DNA of 10,934 bases. Source: Globobulimina sp. (lineage: Eukaryota; Foraminifera; Rotaliida). A model generated the notes under the pieces. It saw only the letters and a list, made by a program, of their open reading frames with translations. It did no database searches and had not been told where the DNA came from. Below, piece after piece: positions 6,619 through 10,934 of this stretch. Location: assembly GCA_003354225.1 (NCBI GenBank), contig PIVH01000019.1:1-10934 (forward strand), given 5' to 3'. Position numbers and translations under genes: made by a program. The stretch's first letter is position 1. Every line of letters starts with the position of its first letter.

Positions 6619-8505
6619 ATGCTAATACAGATAAATAACGAATATATTTCTAAGAAAGCAAATTATACTAAAACTAAATTTTTGGTTAAGTATGATGAAA
6701 AGCAGCGTTACTTTAGATATGAAATTATAGGAGATATACAATTTATCGAGGAGGATTTTACTTATATTAGCGGACTAACTGGAGAAAGTGTCGAATCTGT
6801 TTTTAATTATGCAGGCAAAGACACTGATTTTCCAACCTTATCAGGAAAGTTGGACATAGGAAGCCCAGTGTTTGATCCATTCAATCAAATGGTTTCGTTA
6901 AAATTTGTCACAAACGATGCGTATTCAATTATAGATTTAGTCAAAGATGTTGAAATTAATTTAATAGATGTTTATGAATTAGAGTTTTTTAAGATAGAAA
7001 ATTTTTTTGGAGACTCAGTTGACTATTTATTCCCTTGTCAAAATACAGCTTTCTTATTAAATTCATTTCTTCAATCGATAACTGGAAAGACAGTCGAAAC
7101 TGTTAATATCAACTTTGGCGATTATGGATGGCTACTGATTACAGCAATGACAAATATGATTCTTAATGATGACAAAACTCAGAAGGAGATTTTTGGAACG
7201 ACACTCAATATTACATGGGATAAGTTGACGCAATATTTAAAAGATAGGTTTGATATTGTCTGGAATACCACTTATAATGAAAGCGAAGACAAAATATATT
7301 TAACTGCAATACAAAGAAAATGGGTTATTGAGAACGACATGGTATTTACAACGCAAAATAAGTTCGTGCCTCAAAAATATCAATCTGATAATTCAAAGCT
7401 TAAATCAGTAATAAAAAGAATTCAATCAGATAAAGGTAATGAAAGAGATTATGTTGGGTATGACATAACTATTCCTAATGTAATAACACCCAATGTAGAC
7501 GAGTTAGAAACATCTAACTTTTATAGCAATATAGAGGATATCTTAAATAATCCAGGCGATTATCCAGATAGCATCTCAGATTATTTGATAATGTCATTAA
7601 ACAGCCAAACAAGCGCAGTAAACGACTTGGCTGTAAATAACTTTGATTCAGGATGGCTAGATGTTGATGGTAATGAAATATCTGCTCCAAGTAGTTTGTC
7701 TTTATCTAGAACTGGGTTTTCTTTTCAAGCAGCAGAATCTAGTAAATATGCACTTGGGGAAATAAGGTCAGATCTTATTACTCCGTCCGCTGAAAATTCT
7801 TACTCAATAATATTTAAATATTTACAAGGATTTTCTTTTGGGTATGATTTGCCGCCAGGAACTACATTTGTTGAGTACAATGTTCTGCCTACTGTATATT
7901 ATTATATATACAACTCATCGAATGCTCCATTGGCTGATATGGATTTATTTTCTACATCAGGATTCGAAGAAGTTATTGCTAAAAATACATATAAAGCAAA
8001 AGAAAGTATATCTGAATTATTTGACGCAAGCATTTATATTAGGACAGATCAGCCATTTAAGTTAGGGTTTCGTGTCTACGGCGGACAGATTAAATGGCAG
8101 ACATTATTAGGTGGTGTAGGTTTTGTGAATGGATATTTTTATGGACTCGCAAATACCCAAAATGTTTCTATAAATCAAAATGCCTTTTACAATGTGAACC
8201 CTTTAGAAAATTCTGTAACTGGCAATAGTATTCTTAATCTAAAGAACTCGCTAACGTATGTTGATGAAATTAATAAAAATTACTCATTATATCCATTATC
8301 TACGGCTGTTATCAATAAAGTTTCTGAATCTGGATTAAATGTCGAGAAAAGGAAAGGGGTTGAGTTTGATATTGATGAGTTTGATTTGAATGAGGTTGAA
8401 AATTACCAAACTATACCGACCAAGGAAGGGGTTATTGAGGTTGATGAAATAATTCAGGATATTCCTGCATTTGGAAGAAAAGCTAAAATAAAAGGACGTT
8501 ACTAA
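6619..8505 (+). CDS. Probable tail hub / distal tail protein with a beta-rich insertion
   Basis: The 628-residue protein directly follows the tape measure, where distal tail and hub proteins usually lie. The N-terminal 240 residues are beta-rich with helices. A segment LTQYLKDRFDIVWN followed by KIYLTAIQRKW (about 203-235) looks like the helix-strand unit of hub-type proteins from Bacteroidota prophages. Residues about 340-520 are rich in Ser, Tyr, Phe, Gly and alternating hydrophobics (for example YSIIFKYLQGFSFGYDLPPG, and PTVYYYIYNSS), and look like an inserted beta-sandwich that could bind carbohydrate. The C-terminal 60 residues, with an acidic segment (VEFDIDEFDLNEVENYQTIP) and a final KAKIKGRY strand, resemble the usual end of such proteins. 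The stop overlaps the next ATG (TAATG). No peptidase motif was seen. Family assignment is moderate, the insertion call weak. Confidence 0.55.
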   Translation: MLIQINNEYISKKANYTKTKFLVKYDEKQRYFRYEIIGDIQFIEEDFTYISGLTGESVESVFNYAGKDTDFPTLSGKLDIGSPVFDPFNQMVSLKFVTNDAYSIIDLVKDVEINLIDVYELEFFKIENFFGDSVDYLFPCQNTAFLLNSFLQSITGKTVETVNINFGDYGWLLITAMTNMILNDDKTQKEIFGTTLNITWDKLTQYLKDRFDIVWNTTYNESEDKIYLTAIQRKWVIENDMVFTTQNKFVPQKYQSDNSKLKSVIKRIQSDKGNERDYVGYDITIPNVITPNVDELETSNFYSNIEDILNNPGDYPDSISDYLIMSLNSQTSAVNDLAVNNFDSGWLDVDGNEISAPSSLSLSRTGFSFQAAESSKYALGEIRSDLITPSAENSYSIIFKYLQGFSFGYDLPPGTTFVEYNVLPTVYYYIYNSSNAPLADMDLFSTSGFEEVIAKNTYKAKESISELFDASIYIRTDQPFKLGFRVYGGQIKWQTLLGGVGFVNGYFYGLANTQNVSINQNAFYNVNPLENSVTGNSILNLKNSLTYVDEINKNYSLYPLSTAVINKVSESGLNVEKRKGVEFDIDEFDLNEVENYQTIPTKEGVIEVDEIIQDIPAFGRKAKIKGRY

Positions 8506-9557
8506 TGGATAGAATTAAATTAATATTAAAGGATATACCCCAATTTCAAATAGATGATATTCATTATATTGAGGGTCGCATCATTAATGAAGGGTCATAT
8601 TACCCTGAAAAAGTAATAACATCTATTCCATTTAAAACTACTTATGATAAAACGCAAACAATACAAAGGCTTGCTCAATCAAGGGCTTATAAAAGATATT
8701 CTATAGTTGCTTATGTTGACGAGAGTGTTGATTTAGATTTGATTGAAGCATCAGATAACATTAATGTTGAATATAATAGAAATGGGGATCCTGAACCATG
8801 GCAAATAAAACTATTATCAATAAGTGAAGGCGAATTATCTGCAACCAAAAATAAAAAGTATGAAATAGATTTTTATAGGCTGGAATCAGATAACGTAGTC
8901 AAGAATGATTACCTTGAATCGAACTATTTAAAAGAAAGGTTAGATAATGGTTATATTTCTGAGTTGGTAGATATTTTTATTACATCGACAAAATTTAAAA
9001 CAGCAGAATATTTGACCATGAAAAACGGTATTCTTACATTTACTTATACAAAGGATATGAGTTTGTTTCTGGATGCTGAATCTGTTACGGTTGACTACAC
9101 GACAGAATATAATGAAAACTTTACGGTAACGGGTCAGATAATAGGAATAAACACTAAGGAAGTAATTATTGATACTAGATTATCTGCACTTAATTTAACT
9201 GGAGAATTTACATTCGAAAAAGAAAATGCTAATAATAAGGTTGCATTTCATTTATATAGTGCTTTAATATCTGAAGTAGAAAGAGATTCAGGAAACCCGA
9301 CAACAATATCAAATGAAGGTAGTGAGTATTATATAAATAAACTAACTTACAATCAACTTAAACAAGTGTTGTATTTAAAGTTGGAGGATGTAAATTTGCT
9401 TGAAAAATATTTAAATGCAGATATAAAAATAATATCAAACGGCAGTACATACTATCATAACAGGAATATGTTAGCGACACTGAGTAAAGATGCAAGTGGG
9501 TTAATAGATTTGTATAAGTGTGATTTATTGATTAAATTTGCTAAAGTAGTTATTTAG
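8505..9557 (+). CDS. Probable tail-tip structural protein, unknown family
   Basis: The 350-residue product is beta-rich, with Asn, Ser, Thr, Tyr and Ile in abundance, no signal peptide and no membrane segment. The first 120 residues contain short strands and turns (IDDIHYIEGRII, YSIVAYVDESVDLDLIEA, WQIKLLSISEGEL). The middle has a helix-like stretch (YLKERLDNGYISELVDIF), and residues about 165-230 form strands again (ILTFTYTKDMSLFLD, TVDYTTEY). I recognise no domain. It lies between the hub candidate and another beta-rich protein, so it is probably a component of the tail tip. It begins in a TAATG overlap with the hub gene. Its TAG stop lies inside a 19-base palindrome that runs up to the next gene's start. 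Confidence 0.6.
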   Translation: MDRIKLILKDIPQFQIDDIHYIEGRIINEGSYYPEKVITSIPFKTTYDKTQTIQRLAQSRAYKRYSIVAYVDESVDLDLIEASDNINVEYNRNGDPEPWQIKLLSISEGELSATKNKKYEIDFYRLESDNVVKNDYLESNYLKERLDNGYISELVDIFITSTKFKTAEYLTMKNGILTFTYTKDMSLFLDAESVTVDYTTEYNENFTVTGQIIGINTKEVIIDTRLSALNLTGEFTFEKENANNKVAFHLYSALISEVERDSGNPTTISNEGSEYYINKLTYNQLKQVLYLKLEDVNLLEKYLNADIKIISNGSTYYHNRNMLATLSKDASGLIDLYKCDLLIKFAKVVI

Positions 9558-9570
9558 AATCATTCTAAAT
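9552..9570. repeat. 19-base perfect palindrome at a stop/start junction
   Basis: The nine bases 9552-9560 (ATTTAGAAT) are the exact reverse complement of 9562-9570 (ATTCTAAAT), with a single C at 9561 between them. The TAG stop of the preceding gene (9555-9557) lies in the left arm, and the next ATG begins two bases after the right arm. As RNA it could form an eight-pair AT-rich stem with loop TCA, which a ribosome reaching the stop would melt. This fits a coupling device, or on DNA a protein binding site. The role is inference; the palindrome itself is seen directly. Confidence 0.6.
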
Positions 9571-9571
9571 T

Positions 9572-10654
9572 ATGGAAAGTTTATTTAAAATATATAAGCA
9601 AGGAGAAGAAAAATCATACCAACGAGACGGTAACGATAATAATTTAGCAACATTTATACAGCTAGGGGAGTCTGATTACATACCACAAGTCGTCACTAAA
9701 TATTATGATTTTGACGAAACTCTCGAGATAACATCAATTAGATTATACAGATATACAATAACTGAATGCATAACATCATACAGTTACCCGCAACTAATAA
9801 GCCATAGAACATTAGATCAAACTATCAGTGCATTCGGGTCTATCGCTAATGTAATGCCAAGTGATTCAAGCAAAATAAGGTTTGTTTTTAATCGAGTAAG
9901 ATTTAATAATCCTATCAATGACGGATATATATATGAGTTGGTAATAGCGACCAATCAAGGTGATTTTGAAAGCGAATTATTTAGCACCTTTGAATCTTAT
10001 GCAACAATAGCTTTGTTTCAATGTTCTAATGCAAGTATTTCAAACGTTGATTTTGGTGTTGATCCAGTATTTACAATAGATGTTGAAGAGCTAAATAATA
10101 TTGCAGGTGATGCTACTATGGATATTAAATGGTTAGTTCCAAGTATTCCGACATTTGGCAACCTTTATTTTCCTTTCAAATTCGGCGGAGCAAAAGAGGT
10201 TGAAGACTCAGAAACAAAAAGCTTTGTAGGGGGTGATACAAAAACATATACATTTACATATTCCGATTACTTAGCTCCTGGGGATTACTCAATTCAATAT
10301 CAAGCTGATTTCGGCAGTTGTTCTGGAACATTGTCCTTTACTGTAGCCAGTTATTTTAGTATGGATGTTGGTAATAGTGGATGGGATATAGCCGGCGCAA
10401 CTGGGCTAGATGAAAATAAGGTTATTGATTTTGAATTAACAGTTGATAATAGCTATACTTCTGCTAAATTATGTACAGTTCAATTTAATTGGAATGGTGT
10501 AATAAACGAGTTTACGGAATCAGTACCAGCAGGAGGCAGCTACGTGTTTACGAAGCAATACACAGTTAATAGATATATAGATAATAATATGAGTGTAACA
10601 GGTGACGCAGGAGCTAGAGACTTCTTATTGGCTGCTATACCTCCAATACCATAA
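9572..10654 (+). CDS. Beta-rich tail-tip or receptor-binding candidate with two Ig-like repeats
   Basis: This 360-residue protein has an N-terminal part (1-150) of short strands (YDFDETLEITSIRLYRYTIT, about 45-64) and a C-terminal half that looks like two Ig-like, CARDB-type units, about 150-258 and 259-355. The units share a rhythm of an F-x-x-x-G strand, an acidic turn, a Gly-Gly-(Asp/Ser)-x-(Tyr) turn and a Y-x-F-T strand: GGDTKTYTFTYSDY at about 220-233 and GGSYVFTKQYTV at about 321-332. Phage tails display such domains at the tip, where they can bind the host surface. There is no signal peptide or enzyme motif. It follows the palindrome at 9552-9570 after a 14-base gap, the largest gap between genes in the operon. 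Its receptor role is inference from position and composition. Confidence 0.5.
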   Translation: MESLFKIYKQGEEKSYQRDGNDNNLATFIQLGESDYIPQVVTKYYDFDETLEITSIRLYRYTITECITSYSYPQLISHRTLDQTISAFGSIANVMPSDSSKIRFVFNRVRFNNPINDGYIYELVIATNQGDFESELFSTFESYATIALFQCSNASISNVDFGVDPVFTIDVEELNNIAGDATMDIKWLVPSIPTFGNLYFPFKFGGAKEVEDSETKSFVGGDTKTYTFTYSDYLAPGDYSIQYQADFGSCSGTLSFTVASYFSMDVGNSGWDIAGATGLDENKVIDFELTVDNSYTSAKLCTVQFNWNGVINEFTESVPAGGSYVFTKQYTVNRYIDNNMSVTGDAGARDFLLAAIPPIP

Positions 10655-10658
10655 TGTT

Positions 10659-10823
10659 ATGACAATAGAGCAGGCTAAAACCATAATTACAGACACGCCA
10701 CCATTAAAACAAGATTATGTAAATGGGGATGAATATACAATAGCGCAAGAGAATTACGACAGTCAGCTGGTTGAGGCATTAAGAACACTGGTAGGCGCAT
10801 TTCAAGTAAATCAGCTTTGCTGA
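10659..10823 (+). CDS. Small protein, possibly truncated at its C-terminus
   Basis: I place the start at the ATG at 10659, five bases after the preceding stop, giving 54 residues (MTIEQAKTIITDTPPL...). A start further upstream at 10602 would put 19 residues of unlikely composition inside the preceding gene. The acidic helix-like middle (QENYDSQLVEALRTLVGAF) looks natural. The last residues (VNQLC) are encoded where the minus strand begins to look coding, so the true protein may have continued and been cut at about 10800. A phage gene of unknown function, perhaps the 5' part of a tail fibre gene, is the most I can say. Confidence 0.45.
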   Translation: MTIEQAKTIITDTPPLKQDYVNGDEYTIAQENYDSQLVEALRTLVGAFQVNQLC

Positions 10824-10932
10824 AATAAGCCTCATCTCTTGTCAATTCTTCCGATTCGTCAATATCCACATAAGGAATCATTTTAGTTTCAACTGACAAT
10901 TCCGTTTTAGGATATCTCCTCCCTTTAAATAT
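10802..10932 (-). pseudogene. Possible minus-strand coding fragment, cut at its C-terminal side, running in from the right edge
   Basis: Read on the minus strand from 10932 leftwards, a frame open to the window edge gives a natural-looking protein: a basic start, the stretch ELSVETKMIPYVDIDESEEL, and a helix-like RDEAYFSKADLLEM ending near 10802. To the left the same frame goes on to 10687, but it then translates the antisense of the small plus-strand gene and its composition becomes unlike a protein (LLYIHPHLHNLVLM). So the fragment appears to stop at a junction around 10800. The start is probably outside the window; an in-frame ATG lies at 10881. I do not recognise the family. Confidence 0.4.
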
Positions 10933-10934
10933 TG

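Noticed and set aside
7838-8065. A plus-strand open frame inside the hub gene and several short minus-strand frames inside other genes (892-1131, 1868-2128, 2448-2720, 6323-6598)
   Set aside because: All lie within well-supported genes in other frames, and their translations lack natural protein composition.
25-10811. A ten-base inverted repeat, ATTTACTTGA at 25-34 and its reverse complement at 10802-10811, near both ends of the block
   Set aside because: Many ten-base inverted matches are expected by chance in an AT-rich window of this size, the match does not extend by even one base, and the left copy is well inside the flank, not at the junction.
10799-10826. Inverted repeats at the right junction (ATTTCA with TGAAAT; TCAGC with GCTGA)
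   Set aside because: The right arms overlap, so only one pair can form; both are short and weak and could arise by chance. They are not enough to call a recombination site or terminator.
1-10934. CRISPR arrays, tRNA genes, a diversity-generating template/variable repeat pair, toxin-antitoxin or defence genes
   Set aside because: Reading both strands I saw no regularly spaced repeats, cloverleaf-like sequence, reverse transcriptase or defence domain; the block is fully occupied by virion genes.

Overview
The window is a block of tailed-phage virion genes, from a phage or prophage whose host is most likely a member of the Bacteroidota, probably the flavobacteria. The grounds are an AT-rich sequence, genes that start without recognisable Shine-Dalgarno sites (common in that phylum), and the family resemblance of several proteins, above all the tape measure protein and the tail proteins after it, to prophage tail clusters of Bacteroidota. 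These family calls are from memory of sequence patterns, not from a search. No terminase, portal, major capsid, lysis, integrase or repressor gene is in the window, so this is only the connector and tail part of a genome.

Layout. Positions 1-205 hold a possible minus-strand coding fragment that runs off the left edge, then a strong GC-rich hairpin just before the first phage gene. From 206 to 10823 twelve plus-strand genes lie almost edge to edge. The order is a probable head-tail connector (206), a probable tail terminator (734), the probable major tail tube protein with a C-terminal Ig-like domain (1296), a small charged protein (2234), a gp10-like tail completion candidate (2488), two overlapping genes in the usual position of tail assembly chaperones (2952, 3406), and the 882-residue tape measure protein (3969). 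After these come a 628-residue probable tail hub or distal tail protein (6619), two beta-rich tail-tip candidates (8505, 9572) and a small gene (10659). From about 10802 to the right edge the sequence reads best as minus-strand coding sequence again.

How the genes work together. The first genes would join capsid to tail and cap the tail tube. The tube protein would polymerise around the tape measure with help from the small genes in between, and the genes after the tape measure would build the tip that meets the host surface. Tail length by the usual rule of about 0.15 nm per tape measure residue would be near 130 nm. No sheath protein or contractile baseplate gene was recognised, so a long non-contractile (siphovirus-like) tail fits best. 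Gene pairs joined by TAATG or ATGA overlaps suggest one transcript with translational coupling.

The least ordinary points are the two minus-strand coding fragments that abruptly flank the phage block (a possible insertion, inversion or assembly breakpoint), a shared N-terminal peptide in two consecutive virion genes, a 19-base palindrome over the stop/start junction at 9552-9570, and a GNRA-looped hairpin immediately before the first ATG. No undescribed defence or mobile system can be supported here.
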